Positions 9,967 through 19,847 of a stretch of 64,000 nucleotides of DNA are shown here, in pieces; positions within the stretch are counted from its first letter, which is position 1, and the number at the start of each line of letters is the position of its first letter. The notes below the pieces were generated by a model. It did no database searches, had not been told where the DNA came from, and worked only from the letters and a program-made list of their open reading frames with translations. The stretch is from assembly GCA_020634855.1 (NCBI GenBank), contig JACKAU010000011.1:62001-126000 (forward strand), read 5' to 3'. Position numbers and translations under genes: made by a program. Origin of the DNA: Anaerolineales bacterium (GTDB taxonomy: Bacteria > Chloroflexota > Anaerolineae > 4572-78 > J111).

Positions 9967-10267
9967 GCCTTGCCCTATTTTTCGGGATGATCCGGTTCCT
10001 TAACAATTTCCGCAACATCAGGACAATCTACTTAATTGACCAATTGCGCATTGCTCATTTTATCCCACCCGGCGCAATACTAAAATTGTCAATTTGTACT
10101 ATTTTGGGGCCAAGTCGTGGAAAAGACAAACCGCCGTCTAACTGCTATTTCACAAAATGGAATCACGCAGTTGACGGCGGTTTTTGGTATCTTAGGCAAG
10201 GCCGCTGACTAGAGGCAGGCAACCACCCCAGCAATTGTCTTGAGGAGTAGCCTCACAAGTGCGACTC
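9967..10267. other. Intergenic region between two minus-strand genes
   Basis: About 300 bp without a gene. It contains the upstream region of the membrane cyclase (right of 9966) and the terminator of the DUF11 gene (10127-10187). Nothing else was recognised. Confidence 0.5.
10127..10187 (-). terminator. Hairpin terminator, possibly bidirectional
   Basis: AACCGCCGTCTAACTGC pairs with GCAGTTGACGGCGGTT around a loop of about 20 nt that itself contains a smaller inverted repeat. A T-run (GGTTTTTGG) follows on the plus strand and a weaker one on the minus strand. It lies 80 bp past the stop codon of the minus-strand DUF11 gene. Confidence 0.6.
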
Positions 10268-12817
10268 CTATTTCTTAGTGTTCCTATCTTTCCTCTTATA
10301 TCTAAAGAATATTGCCAATGCCACACCAACGCCCACCAAACTCCACAAACCCACAACTGTCGGGCTAATAGGGGCAGATACAGCCTTTAGCCCAGTTTCC
10401 GGCAGCAATAGAACCGGTAACGCTGGTGTTGGTGTTGGCGGCGCCGGGGTGGGGGGTACGCTCACACTAGGCGGCGAGGATGTAGTGGAACTAGAATCAT
10501 CATCATCGTCGTTGTTGTTTTTGGATTTACTGGTGCTGGGTGTGGGGGAGGGACTCGGGGCCGGGGCCGGAACCAAGACCTGGGCCTGGGCTACTTTACG
10601 GGGACCGCCATCAAAATCGAGGGTGGCCTGATTGACGATATTGAACGGCCGGGGAACTGCCAGGCCGTTAACCGTGGCAACCACGGACAACGTCACCGAC
10701 TCATCCAGGTCGAGCGTAGGAATATTGATGGTGATGGTCGTAATCGTGGTTTGGGTAATGCCAGACGGATGGCCGCTGATCGAAATGACCTCGGAGTCCT
10801 CACTCCCGTTAGCGATAACGCCGCTTGGCACGGACGACAGGCTGTACGACACATAATTATATTCCTGCGGCAATGGATCGGTCAGGATGACATTTGTAGC
10901 CGGCACAGTTGAACTCGAACTGGGGTTAGAAACGGTTATTGAGAAGTTGACCGTGTCACCGATATCAGCCTGAGTCGGAGTAACACCCTTGGTAATCTGC
11001 GGATCGGCCGTGCCGAGGGGGGTGTTGTCGCTGGTCACATTGTTTTCGGGCGTAGGATCGGGGCCTTTGGAGCCATCATCGGCGATGGAGGCGCTGTTGT
11101 TGATCAGGGTGACGTTAGGAGGCAACGGGTTATCAACATCAACCGCAAAAGTAACAGACCCGCTACTGTTGCCCGGTACGTCTCCCAGAGTCAGCGTGCA
11201 AGCCGTTCCAACACAGACCCAATCGATTGAACTGTCAGCCGCGTTAAAGGTAGTGTTGTCCGGCACCGTCTCGGAGATGACCACGCCTGTAGCCCCGGTA
11301 TTGCTGACGTTAGCATAGTCAAGAGTATAGACCACTGTCTCGCCAGCGCCAGTGGTAATCCCACCGTCCGATTTGACCAGGGTTAAATCGGGGGGGATAA
11401 GCGTTTCGTCGGTAGCCTGCACCGGCGCATACGGGTTGCCCAGGGGATCGGAGTAGTTGAGGGTGACGGTATTGGTTAAGGTATCGCTCGCGTCGGCATC
11501 GACCGTAACGATGATATTGAACGAACCGCCTTGCCCAGGCAGCACATTGTCACCGACCACGACCGTTACCTCGCTGGCAGACGTTGGCGTGCAGGTGCTG
11601 CCGGGGTAGGCGGCTTCCAATGCCGCAATATCACAACTTTGGTAAGTGAGGCCATCGGGCAAAGTGTCAACCAAGGTGACATCGGTCGCGGTGCCGGGGG
11701 TTTGGGTGGCGTCTGACACATTGGTAAAGACGATCGTGTGGGTGATCGTTTCGCCGGGAGCCACAACGGTTTTGCCGTCACTCTTGTCAACGACCATCAC
11801 CGGCGTACCCGGCTGGACGAAGTAAATCGGCTCGCCTTCCTGCCCTTCGAAAATGTACTGATTGTCTTCCGGTATACAAACTACAGCCCGCCACCAGCCA
11901 ATCAGGCTCGGATCGATATCAAAGACATCGCCGCCCCGAGTGCTGGCATCACCATTATTCCATTCGGTTCCACCGGAAACCGTACCATCGATTTGAGAGC
12001 CGTCCGGCAAATAATAGGTGAGACTACCGGCACTGTCCATATCAAAGTTATTGAGGGTCAGAGGTGAGGTTAGGCCATCGACAAAGAAGAAGAAATCTTG
12101 ACAAGGTTCGCCGGCGCCTAGATGCTGAAAGCTAGACTGGACCAGGCCGATCTCTAACTCATCGCCCGTACCGGGCTGACCATCCGGGTCGTCAATCTCA
12201 TTACCATTATCGAGCAGCGCCGAGGTGGCCGGAGAAATCCCCGAACAAGCACCTCCGTCACAATCTTCATCGTTATTCACTTTTAATCGCCAGGCGTTAT
12301 CATCATCGTCTGCCGTAAAAGTTTCCAGGGTATAAACGCCACAACCAAAATTCGTGGTCGAAATCGTAGCTAATTCAACCCATAACCCGTCGGAGCCGCC
12401 GGCTGGCGTGTAAACTTGTGAAGCCACAACAGTACCATTAGGAGCAGTCAGAGAAAATGTCGTATCATCATCAGAACCACCCCGCTGCTCGTCGACGACC
12501 GGAGGTGGTCCGGCAAATGTTCCACCGGTTGACTCCGGATCAAACAAGGCAAACGTAATGGGTAAACTGTCAGGCCAGCTACATGGCACATTAATTTCCA
12601 CAAAATGGCTTTCATTGGCCCCAGCGATGTTAGTGTAGAAGTCACCAATATTGAGACCGGCATTGGGGCCGGTCGTTTGTAAAAATGCCTCCGAGTCAGG
12701 CGCCGGCAACTCAATGGCGTAAGCCACTCCCATCACCACGACAAACCAAAGTAGAACAATGAGTAAAATTTTTAGCAGTCTGTAAGTAGGGCGTTTAGCC
12801 ATCCGTTTATTTGACAT
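10268..12817 (-). CDS. Secreted DUF11-repeat surface protein with LPETG sorting-like tail
   Basis: An 849-aa exported protein. A basic N-terminus and hydrophobic segment (about 14-34, ending near AYA) form a signal peptide. The first 340 residues are a beta-rich region of unknown family. Three DUF11-type repeats follow (about 345-470, 475-600 and 605-725), each with a KSxG...T...N pattern. A low-complexity PSPSPTP/NNNDDDDD/PTPAPP linker leads to LPETG at 805-809, a hydrophobic segment and a basic tail (KRKDRNTKK). This is the layout of a sortase substrate, although no sortase gene is in the window. A strong GAGGAGGAG ribosome-binding site precedes the ATG. The role is probably cell-surface structure or adhesion. 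Confidence 0.85.
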   Translation of the reverse strand: MSNKRMAKRPTYRLLKILLIVLLWFVVVMGVAYAIELPAPDSEAFLQTTGPNAGLNIGDFYTNIAGANESHFVEINVPCSWPDSLPITFALFDPESTGGTFAGPPPVVDEQRGGSDDDTTFSLTAPNGTVVASQVYTPAGGSDGLWVELATISTTNFGCGVYTLETFTADDDDNAWRLKVNNDEDCDGGACSGISPATSALLDNGNEIDDPDGQPGTGDELEIGLVQSSFQHLGAGEPCQDFFFFVDGLTSPLTLNNFDMDSAGSLTYYLPDGSQIDGTVSGGTEWNNGDASTRGGDVFDIDPSLIGWWRAVVCIPEDNQYIFEGQEGEPIYFVQPGTPVMVVDKSDGKTVVAPGETITHTIVFTNVSDATQTPGTATDVTLVDTLPDGLTYQSCDIAALEAAYPGSTCTPTSASEVTVVVGDNVLPGQGGSFNIIVTVDADASDTLTNTVTLNYSDPLGNPYAPVQATDETLIPPDLTLVKSDGGITTGAGETVVYTLDYANVSNTGATGVVISETVPDNTTFNAADSSIDWVCVGTACTLTLGDVPGNSSGSVTFAVDVDNPLPPNVTLINNSASIADDGSKGPDPTPENNVTSDNTPLGTADPQITKGVTPTQADIGDTVNFSITVSNPSSSSTVPATNVILTDPLPQEYNYVSYSLSSVPSGVIANGSEDSEVISISGHPSGITQTTITTITINIPTLDLDESVTLSVVATVNGLAVPRPFNIVNQATLDFDGGPRKVAQAQVLVPAPAPSPSPTPSTSKSKNNNDDDDDSSSTTSSPPSVSVPPTPAPPTPTPALPVLLLPETGLKAVSAPISPTVVGLWSLVGVGVALAIFFRYKRKDRNTKK

Positions 12818-13373
12818 ATAAATTTCTCCTCCTCGAGCCTAATTTTTGAAATCTAATTGGATATTACACTCACTCTAGAACTGGGAATTTTCACCTATTC
12901 GCCTATAGGTAATTGACTTCCCCTTGTAGGTTTATTCCTGTAACTGATTTACACAAACTTATGTCTTAACCCCAGATGCTGTCTACAGATGACCATCCAT
13001 CAAAATCTCGAAAATTAAGCACCTCTATGACCACCCAAGTTGACTATAAGTCACTAACTCGAGACCTCAATCGCCAAGGCAATGGAGGGGCACCTGAATT
13101 TTATTATTTTGCTTTGTAAGGGACAACTAATGGATACCGGTGCAGAGGAAATGTGGCAGGTAACGGTTAATGTAACCCGGCGAAAATTTTACAGGAAAAG
13201 CGTTATTCTGACAAAATAAGTCTGAACCCATTCCTCCCCATAAAAGAGCCATAACAAAGTAAACCACTACACAATACTATTGACCAACCCTCTCAACTGA
13301 TGTAAACTGAATGTAGAGTGGCGTAGCGGACACATTGATTGACATGTATCCGCTTTTTCTTTGGAGGTAAGCC
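12818..13373. other. Divergent intergenic region upstream of DUF11 and serB-like genes
   Basis: About 555 bp without a recognised gene. It must contain promoters for both divergent neighbours; one candidate is listed at 13279-13307. A 29-codon frame at 13132-13221 starts with ATG but has only a weak ribosome-binding site and no recognisable relatives. Confidence 0.5.
13279..13307 (+). promoter_or_regulatory. Candidate sigma-70 promoter for the serB-like gene
   Basis: TTGACC at 13279-13284 and TAAACT at 13302-13307 are spaced by 17 bp, 66 bp upstream of the start codon. The start codon has a strong TTGGAGG ribosome-binding site. Confidence 0.45.
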
Positions 13374-14225
13374 ATGTCTAAAGTAAAAGTGTCTTGGCGA
13401 GCCAATTTATTTCAACCCGATTGGCCTGGCTTTGACTTTATTTTCTTTGACTGCGACAGTACCCTCAGCACGATTGAGGGTATCGATGAATTGGCCCGTC
13501 AAAAGGGTAAATTCGATGAGGTCAAACGCATGACCGACGCGGCCATGGAAGGTGAAGTTCATTTGCAAAATGTTTACGATCGCCGCCTGGAGTTGCTGGG
13601 ACCTACCCGGGCCGAAATCAGAGCGATTGAGCGCCATTACCGCCAAACAGTTGTGCCTGATGCCCGCGAGGTCATTGAGGCTTTAAAGTTCTTTGACAAA
13701 GAGCTTTTCATTGTTAGCGGTGGATTACTGGCTGCTGTCCGACCTTTTGGGGAGTGGCTGGGCGTATCTCGTCAAAATATTCGGGCCGTAAATGTTCGCT
13801 ACAACCGACTCTCCGGTCGGTGGTGGGACTACCAGCAAGATCGCTGGGGGCAGCGGCCCGATGTAGAATATCTAGATGCCGAAAAAACTCCCCTGGTTGA
13901 GTCTCAAGGGAAAGCGGACGTGGTGCGCGATTTGCTGCCGGCTCGACCGGGGCGCTCGGTCCTTATCGGCGACGGAATGAGCGATCTGGCGGCGCGACCG
14001 GCGGTAAATTTGGTCGTCGGGTTTGGCGGCGTCATTACCCGCCAAAATGTCGTCAATGAAGCCGAAGTTTTTGTTAAAAGCCAAACTCTGGCGCCAATCT
14101 TGACCTTGGCTCTATCCAGTAGCCAGAGTGATCAGGCTCGTCTTTCGCCTTACCACGCTCTTCTGGATAAAGGCTGGGGTTTAATCAAAAAAGATGAGGT
14201 GATTTTTCAAGACTATGCCGTCTGA
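13374..14225 (+). CDS. serB: Phosphoserine phosphatase-like HAD hydrolase
   Basis: A 283-aa HAD-IB phosphatase. Motif I is DCDST with nucleophile D26 and acid/base D28; motif II is IVSGG; motif III lysine sits in QGKADVV; motif IV is IGDGMSDLAA. The cap region follows motif I directly, as in SerB. It should dephosphorylate O-phospho-L-serine in the last step of serine synthesis, and the adjacent serA genes support that. The C-terminus is about 50 residues longer than minimal SerB proteins. Related HAD-IB enzymes act on other phosphomonoesters, so the substrate rests partly on context. Confidence 0.82.
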   Translation: MSKVKVSWRANLFQPDWPGFDFIFFDCDSTLSTIEGIDELARQKGKFDEVKRMTDAAMEGEVHLQNVYDRRLELLGPTRAEIRAIERHYRQTVVPDAREVIEALKFFDKELFIVSGGLLAAVRPFGEWLGVSRQNIRAVNVRYNRLSGRWWDYQQDRWGQRPDVEYLDAEKTPLVESQGKADVVRDLLPARPGRSVLIGDGMSDLAARPAVNLVVGFGGVITRQNVVNEAEVFVKSQTLAPILTLALSSSQSDQARLSPYHALLDKGWGLIKKDEVIFQDYAV

Positions 14226-14259
14226 CCAGTGAGCCTTACGACCATGCTCTCTTATTTTT

Positions 14260-14288
14260 TTCGAGTAAGTCGTGAAATTTGTTACAAT
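14260..14288 (+). promoter_or_regulatory. Weak candidate promoter for the first serA
   Basis: TACAAT at 14283-14288 is a good -10 element; the element 17 bp upstream (TTCGAG) is a poor -35. The same TTTGTTACAAT string occurs in the better promoter at 35350. A GGTTGG-rich low-complexity stretch follows it at 14295-14345. Confidence 0.3.
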
Positions 14289-14383
14289 AGATGATTGGTT
14301 GGATAGATGGTTGGTTGATTTCAACAAACTAACCAACTACCTTAGCTAACAAACTATCCCCCAATTTCACAGGAGTAAAGATA

Positions 14384-15988
14384 ATGACCTACAACATCCT
14401 TATTACGGACGAGTTATCTGCACAGGCGATCACGCTGCTGGAAAACGCGCCCGACGTGACGTTCGACACCGTGTATCGACCGTCACAAGACAAATTACAA
14501 GAAATTATTGGCGATTACGATGCCGTAATCATTCGCAGCAGCGTTAAAATCGATAAGGCCGTTTTGGCGAACGCCGCCAAACTCAAGGTGGTCGGGCGCG
14601 GCGGCGTTGGGGTGGATAATATAGATATTGGGACCGCTTCGCTACGAGGAATTGTGGTACTCAACACACCGGGGGCGAATACCATCGCTACCGCCGAACA
14701 TACCGTGGCTATGCTATTAGCCTTGTGCCGAAATATCCCCCAAGCCGATCATTCATTGCGCGATCATCAATGGACCCGGAGTAAGTTTTTAGGCGTACAA
14801 CTTTATCGGAAAACGCTGGGCATTGTAGGGCTGGGTCGAATCGGCGGTCAGGTTGCTCGCCGAGCCCAATCTTTTGGTATGACCGTCTTGGCCTACGATC
14901 CGTTCATTAACGATGAGGTCGCCCGCGAATTGAAGGTGAATCTGGTTGAGCTTGACGAATTGTTTGCCCGATCCGATTTTATTACGTTGAATGCCGCCCT
15001 GACCGCCGAAACCAAACACCTGATCAATAAAAACACCATCGCCCGCATGAAGCCGGGGGTGCGTCTGGTCAACTGCGCCCGTGGGGTCCTAATCGACGAA
15101 ACGGCCCTGGTCGAGGCCCTGCAATCCGGCCATATTGCCGGGGCGGCGCTCGATGTGTTTGGCGAAGAGCCGCTCTCTGACCACAGCCCCCTGCGTGATT
15201 TGCCCAACGTGGTGTTAACTCCCCACATTGCGGCCAGTACCGTCGAAGCTCAGGACGATGTCGGCACCCAGGTGGTTGATCGAGTGTTAGCGGCCCTGCG
15301 CGGTGAAGATTTCCGCAGCGCGATCAATATGCCGGTGGCCGATGCCAGCATCTTTAAGGAGTTGGCCCCCTACCTGCGGTTGGCCGAAAAACTGGGCAAC
15401 GTTCAAATGCAGTTAGCCGAAGGGCCGGTCAAACGCGTTGAGGTTGAATTTCAGGGCGACGAAGTCAGCGATCACGTCAAACCCTTGACCGTGGCTTTAC
15501 TTAAAGGGATGCTTGACCCCGTCACCGATACGCCGGTCAACTACATCAGCGCGCCTCATCTGGCAATGCAGCGGGGGATCAGTGTCACTGAGACCAAAGG
15601 GCTGCCTGATCTCAATTACGCCAATTTGCTCAAATGCCACGTCATCTGGGACGGCGGCGAACGCTTCATCTCCGGTTCGCTGCTGGGCAATGAGTCGCCC
15701 CGGGTGGTGCAGATCGATGATTTCAAGCTCGATGCCCAGTTAGAGGGCCTAATTTTGGTGATGGAAAGCAAGGATGTACCTGGCGTCGTTGGCCAGGTAG
15801 CTACCCTGCTAGGCAAGCACGAAATCAACATCGCCGAGTGGCGGATGGGCCGAGCCGGTCCCTGGGAAGGCTCCCCTACCTCTATCAACATTTCCTTTAT
15901 TAATTTGGATATAATGGCTTCGCCGGAAGTGCTTCAAGAGTTGGGTCAGCTTGAGCGTGTTCTCAAAGTTACTCAAATCCAATTGTAA
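14384..15988 (+). CDS. serA: D-3-phosphoglycerate dehydrogenase, long type (paralogue 1)
   Basis: A 534-aa enzyme oxidising 3-phosphoglycerate to 3-phosphohydroxypyruvate with NAD+, the first step of serine synthesis. The nucleotide-binding loop is GLGRIG (149-154). Catalytic residues R233 (NCARG), E262 (EEP) and H281 (TPHIAAS) are present. Residues from about 320 to 455 match the intervening (ASB) domain and about 455-534 the ACT regulatory domain, so it is the full-length serine-regulated type. An AGGAG ribosome-binding site lies 8 nt upstream of the ATG. It sits between the serB-like gene and a second serA. Confidence 0.93.
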   Translation: MTYNILITDELSAQAITLLENAPDVTFDTVYRPSQDKLQEIIGDYDAVIIRSSVKIDKAVLANAAKLKVVGRGGVGVDNIDIGTASLRGIVVLNTPGANTIATAEHTVAMLLALCRNIPQADHSLRDHQWTRSKFLGVQLYRKTLGIVGLGRIGGQVARRAQSFGMTVLAYDPFINDEVARELKVNLVELDELFARSDFITLNAALTAETKHLINKNTIARMKPGVRLVNCARGVLIDETALVEALQSGHIAGAALDVFGEEPLSDHSPLRDLPNVVLTPHIAASTVEAQDDVGTQVVDRVLAALRGEDFRSAINMPVADASIFKELAPYLRLAEKLGNVQMQLAEGPVKRVEVEFQGDEVSDHVKPLTVALLKGMLDPVTDTPVNYISAPHLAMQRGISVTETKGLPDLNYANLLKCHVIWDGGERFISGSLLGNESPRVVQIDDFKLDAQLEGLILVMESKDVPGVVGQVATLLGKHEINIAEWRMGRAGPWEGSPTSINISFINLDIMASPEVLQELGQLERVLKVTQIQL

Positions 15989-16092
15989 CATTCAGGTGGC
16001 TGGCACTTTGATACGAATAAAGAGTAATGAAGTACCAGCGACCTGTAAAATTGTAATATCCATCCCAATTTAGAGAAAAGAGTATCTTTATC

Positions 16093-17706
16093 ATGGATAA
16101 AAATGGCAATTCCCCGTCCCTAAAAATTTTAATCACGGACGATGTTTCTGCTGAAGGGCTAACGTTATTAGAACAAGCCGCCGATATCGACTTTGATCTG
16201 GTCAAGGGGCTGACCCCTGAAACACTGGCCCAACGCATTCCGGGCTACGATGGTCTAATTGTCCGCAGCAGTGTCAAAGTGACCAAAGAAGTGCTTGAAG
16301 CCGCCGACTCGCTCAAAGTCATTGGCCGGGCTGGAGTCGGCGTTGATAATATTGACATCGACACCGCCAGCCTGCGCGGTATTGTGGTGATGAATACACC
16401 TGGCGCCAACACCATCGCCACGGCTGAGCATACCGTCGCGCTGCTGCTGGCGGTGTGCCGCCTAGCGCCCCAGGCTTATATGAGTATGAAACAAGGCCGG
16501 TGGGACCGAAAAAGCTTTACCGGCGTCCAATTGTATCGTAAAAAAATGGGGATTATTGGTATGGGACGGATCGGAATGCGGGTGGCGGCGCGCTGCCAGG
16601 CGTTTGGCATGGACGTCCTCACCTATGATCCCTACCTTAGTGATGAGGCCGCTCAAGAACTGAAGGTCAAATGCGTTCCCCTGTCCGACCTGCTGGCCGA
16701 GGCGGATTTTATTGCCCTCCATGCCGCGCTGACGCCTAATACCGAACGTATTATCAACGCCGATGCTATCGCCCAAATGAAGAACGGCGTCCGTATTGTC
16801 AACACCGCCCGCGGTGCGCTGATCGATACGGAGGCCCTAATCGATGGCCTTCAATCGGGTAAAATAGCGGGGGTGGCCCTCGATGTCTTTGTCGAAGAGC
16901 CGCTGCCGACTGACAGTCCCCTGCTGGAGATGGACAACGTCATCGTAACGCCCCATTTGGCAGCCAGCACTGTCGAAGCCCAGGCCGATGTGGGGACGCA
17001 AGTTGTGGCGCAGTTGATCGATGCGCTGCATGGTGTTGACTTTCGCAATGCGCTTAATATGCCCTTCAGCGACGCTGCCCTGCTGCGCAGTATGCAGCCT
17101 TACCTGGGCCTGGCCGAAAATTTAGGCAGTATCCAAGCTCAACTAGCCGAAGACACCATAGAACGCATCGAGGTCGAAATAAAAGGCGAGGACATCAGCG
17201 ACCATATCAAGCCCATTACCGTGGCTATCCTGAAAGGGCTGCTAGAACCTCATATGGAAAAAGCCGTCAATTACATCAATGCCCCTTATTTAGTTGAGCG
17301 ACGAGGCATCAAAGTTTCCCAAACTAAAGGGCTGCCAACCCCTGACTATCCCAACTTAATTTCCTGTCGTATCGAGTGGAAAGGCGGCGGCAGTCGAACT
17401 ATTTCGGCCACATTGTTCAACCACGACGAACCCCGACTGGTGCAATTCGACGGCTATCGTCTGGACGTGCGGCCGGAGGGCACCATCCTGGTTTTCCACA
17501 GCTACGACCGCCCCGGCTTTATCGGCCGGGTGGGGACGGTGCTGGGCGAGTTGGGCATCAACATCGCTACCTGGCGCACCGGTCGAACCGCGCCCGGCGG
17601 CATGGCGGTGTCGTTTGTCAGCGTCGATAAAGATGTGCCGGATTACGTACTCAACTTGCTGCAAGAGTTCGAGTTAATTAATCGCATTCAAAAGGTAAAG
17701 CTGTAA
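16093..17706 (+). CDS. serA: D-3-phosphoglycerate dehydrogenase, long type (paralogue 2)
   Basis: A 537-aa tandem paralogue of the preceding gene with the same architecture: substrate and NAD domains with GMGRIG, NTARG, EEP and TPHLAAS signatures, then ASB and ACT domains. All catalytic residues are intact, so it is not a decayed copy. The 104-bp spacer holds no obvious terminator, and co-transcription with the first serA is plausible. Differences concentrate in the C-terminal ACT half, which may mean different effector sensitivity. One of the two could instead act on another 2-hydroxyacid; this cannot be settled from motifs. Confidence 0.9.
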   Translation: MDKNGNSPSLKILITDDVSAEGLTLLEQAADIDFDLVKGLTPETLAQRIPGYDGLIVRSSVKVTKEVLEAADSLKVIGRAGVGVDNIDIDTASLRGIVVMNTPGANTIATAEHTVALLLAVCRLAPQAYMSMKQGRWDRKSFTGVQLYRKKMGIIGMGRIGMRVAARCQAFGMDVLTYDPYLSDEAAQELKVKCVPLSDLLAEADFIALHAALTPNTERIINADAIAQMKNGVRIVNTARGALIDTEALIDGLQSGKIAGVALDVFVEEPLPTDSPLLEMDNVIVTPHLAASTVEAQADVGTQVVAQLIDALHGVDFRNALNMPFSDAALLRSMQPYLGLAENLGSIQAQLAEDTIERIEVEIKGEDISDHIKPITVAILKGLLEPHMEKAVNYINAPYLVERRGIKVSQTKGLPTPDYPNLISCRIEWKGGGSRTISATLFNHDEPRLVQFDGYRLDVRPEGTILVFHSYDRPGFIGRVGTVLGELGINIATWRTGRTAPGGMAVSFVSVDKDVPDYVLNLLQEFELINRIQKVKL

Positions 17707-17771
17707 TCAGGACCGTAGCTGTAAGTTTTTGTCGCTACTTAGCGTCTAACGGATAGAACTGAATCATGAAG

Positions 17772-17903
17772 CGGTCAGCCCTTAGCTGTCAGCTATCAGC
17801 TTTTGATTTATCTTAGCCAATATTTGGGTAACAACGGTATATTGATGGCCCAAAGTTAATTTTTGTTGTAAAGCTGACCGCTGAAGACTGATAGCTGAAC
17901 GAT
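17772..17903. repeat. Inverted AGCTGATAGCTGA-type intergenic repeat
   Basis: GGTCAGC, AGCTGTCAGCTATCAGCTTTT on the left and AAAGCTGACC, GACTGATAGCTGAAC on the right form a long imperfect inverted repeat around an A/T-rich centre. It fills most of the spacer between serA and trxB. A transcript could fold into a hairpin, but there is no T-run typical of a terminator. Confidence 0.55.
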
Positions 17904-17935
17904 TATCTAAACTATTCTAACAGGATCAGAGAACA

Positions 17936-18919
17936 ATGACATCTAATAATGGCAACGAGATTCGTAAGGTTATTATCGTCGGCTCCGGCCCGGCCGGCTT
18001 GACCGCCGCTATCTATACAGGCCGAGGCCGGCTTGACCCATTGGTTATCGAAGGTTATCAAGCCGGTGGGCAGTTGATGACTACCACAGAGGTTGAAAAT
18101 TTTCCCGGCTTCAAAGACGGTATTATGGGGCCGGAGTTGATGATGGAGTTTCGGGCCCAGGCCGAACGCTTTGGCGCCGAATTTATTACTAAAAACGTCA
18201 CCAAAGTCGATTTGACCGGCGACATCAAAAAAGTATGGATTGGCGACGATCTTTACCTGGCCCGAAGCGTGATCATCTCGACCGGGGCGTCGGCCAATTT
18301 GTTGGGCTTAGAAAATGAGAGCCGCCTGATGGGGCGCGGCGTAAGCAGTTGCGCCACCTGCGACGGCTTCTTCTTCCGCGATAAAACCATCGCCGTGGTC
18401 GGCGGCGGCGACAGCGCTATGGAAGAAGCCACCTTCCTGACCCGCTTTGCCAGCAAAGTCTACATCATCCACCGCCGCGAAGGCTTCCGCGCCTCTAAAA
18501 TTATGCTCGAAAAAGCTGAAAACAATCCCAAAATCGAATTCCTCACCAACACCATTGTGACCGATGCGTTGGGTGAAGACGCGCTGACCGCCGTCAAACT
18601 GCAAAACACCCAAACCGGCGCCGAGTCGGAATTGCCGCTTGATGGGCTATTCATAGCCATCGGCCATACGCCCAACACCCAGCTTTTCGCCAACCAAATT
18701 GAAGTGGATGAGAAAGGGTATATTCTAACCTCTCAAGATAAATCCCACGTCACCGCCACCAATATTCCGGGCGTATTTGCCTGCGGTGATGTTCAGGACA
18801 AACGCTATCGCCAGGCCATCACTGCCGCCGGCAGCGGCTGCTCGGCCGCGCTAGACGCCGAACATTATCTTGAGTCACTGCCCGAACTCGAAGAAGTGAG
18901 TGAACCGGTCGCAGCTTAA
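17936..18919 (+). CDS. trxB: Thioredoxin reductase
   Basis: A 327-aa FAD/NADPH disulfide reductase that reduces thioredoxin in the cytoplasm. The FAD-binding GSGPAGLTAA motif lies at residues 16-25. The redox-active CATC occupies 139-142. The NADPH domain has GGGDSAMEEA (156-165) and the HRRE phosphate-binding signature. FAD is contacted again by the C-terminal FACGDVQD. Length and domain order match low-molecular-weight bacterial TrxB. A strong rho-independent terminator follows the stop codon. Confidence 0.95.
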   Translation: MTSNNGNEIRKVIIVGSGPAGLTAAIYTGRGRLDPLVIEGYQAGGQLMTTTEVENFPGFKDGIMGPELMMEFRAQAERFGAEFITKNVTKVDLTGDIKKVWIGDDLYLARSVIISTGASANLLGLENESRLMGRGVSSCATCDGFFFRDKTIAVVGGGDSAMEEATFLTRFASKVYIIHRREGFRASKIMLEKAENNPKIEFLTNTIVTDALGEDALTAVKLQNTQTGAESELPLDGLFIAIGHTPNTQLFANQIEVDEKGYILTSQDKSHVTATNIPGVFACGDVQDKRYRQAITAAGSGCSAALDAEHYLESLPELEEVSEPVAA

Positions 18920-18942
18920 ACAGTTCACTTTGAATAGAAATA

Positions 18943-18979
18943 AAAAACCTCCCAATCAAACGATTTGGGAGGTTTTTTT
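18943..18979 (+). terminator. Rho-independent terminator after trxB
   Basis: ACCTCCCAA (18948-18956) pairs with TTGGGAGGT (18964-18972 region) around a short loop and is followed by T7. It ends the serB-serA-serA-trxB stretch. Confidence 0.9.
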
Positions 18980-19127
18980 GCGTTGGGACAAAATTTGCCC
19001 CGAACAAATGGCGGGTATACACTACCGCTATTAATTAACAAAAGAGTTCAATACCAATTTGACTATTTATTCCGTCCCGTCGCTGATATCCATTCCCCGG
19101 TAAACTTGCCAATTTTAGAGAGCTAAG

Positions 19128-19847
19128 ATGCAAGCATTCGACGGTGAACATCCATCTTCCCCAATTTTAAAGCTCCAACCGACCCGAACAAGCTGGCCGG
19201 CTCCATCCGGCGTGCCGGCCAAACCTCAGGAAACTGATGACGAGGCTTTAATCAATCATGTTACGGCCGGCTCCCAGTCTGAGAGTAAACAAGCGCTCGA
19301 AACGATTTACCAGAAATACCACCAAGATGTCTGGCGTTTTGTCCGAAGCAAAGTCTCCTCGTCCGGCGATGCCGACGAAATTTCGGCAGCCGCGTGGCTG
19401 GTAGTTCTGGAAAAGATTCGCGATTTTACCTGGACGGGTGTTCCCATAAAATCCTGGCTGTTAAGCATCGCTCATCGTAAAGTGATGGAGTATTTCAATA
19501 GCCCTCACCCGATATCCCTGGAAAAACTCCACGAAGATTATGACCAGGCCCTCTATTTTATCGCCAGCCAACTCAACCTGTTCGATCAGCTAGAACCACG
19601 CGCCCGAATCCCAACCGTCGTAAAAAAAGAGGCGGACAGCCTCTTACACCGAATGATCAGACGGCTATCAAAAAATGAACGCCGCATCATCATGCTGATT
19701 TATTTCGAGGCCGTTGAGAATGCCACCGAAGTGGCCCATCGATTAGGCATGAATAAGAATACCGTTCGCGTTTATCACAAACGCGCCAAAGACAAACTGC
19801 GTAGTTTTCCCGAATTAAAACGCCTGGTAGAGAGGGTTGATGAATAA
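19128..19847 (+). CDS. ECF-like RNA polymerase sigma factor
   Basis: A 239-aa sigma-70 family protein. A roughly 35-residue unstructured N-terminus precedes region 2 (about 50-120; YQKYHQDVWRFVRSK, then AWLVVLEKIRDFTW). A long linker leads to region 4 (about 175-230), where ATEVAHRLGMNKNTVRVYHKRAKDKLR is the promoter-reading helix-turn-helix. There is no region 1 or 3, as in ECF factors, although the linker is longer than usual. Its stop codon overlaps the next start (TAATG), implying translational coupling to an HTH-membrane protein that may control it. Target promoters are unknown. Confidence 0.85.
   Translation: MQAFDGEHPSSPILKLQPTRTSWPAPSGVPAKPQETDDEALINHVTAGSQSESKQALETIYQKYHQDVWRFVRSKVSSSGDADEISAAAWLVVLEKIRDFTWTGVPIKSWLLSIAHRKVMEYFNSPHPISLEKLHEDYDQALYFIASQLNLFDQLEPRARIPTVVKKEADSLLHRMIRRLSKNERRIIMLIYFEAVENATEVAHRLGMNKNTVRVYHKRAKDKLRSFPELKRLVERVDE

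Noticed and set aside
13132..13221. 29-codon small ORF in the DUF11/serB spacer
   Set aside because: Only a weak ribosome-binding site and no family resemblance; kept as a remark, not a gene.
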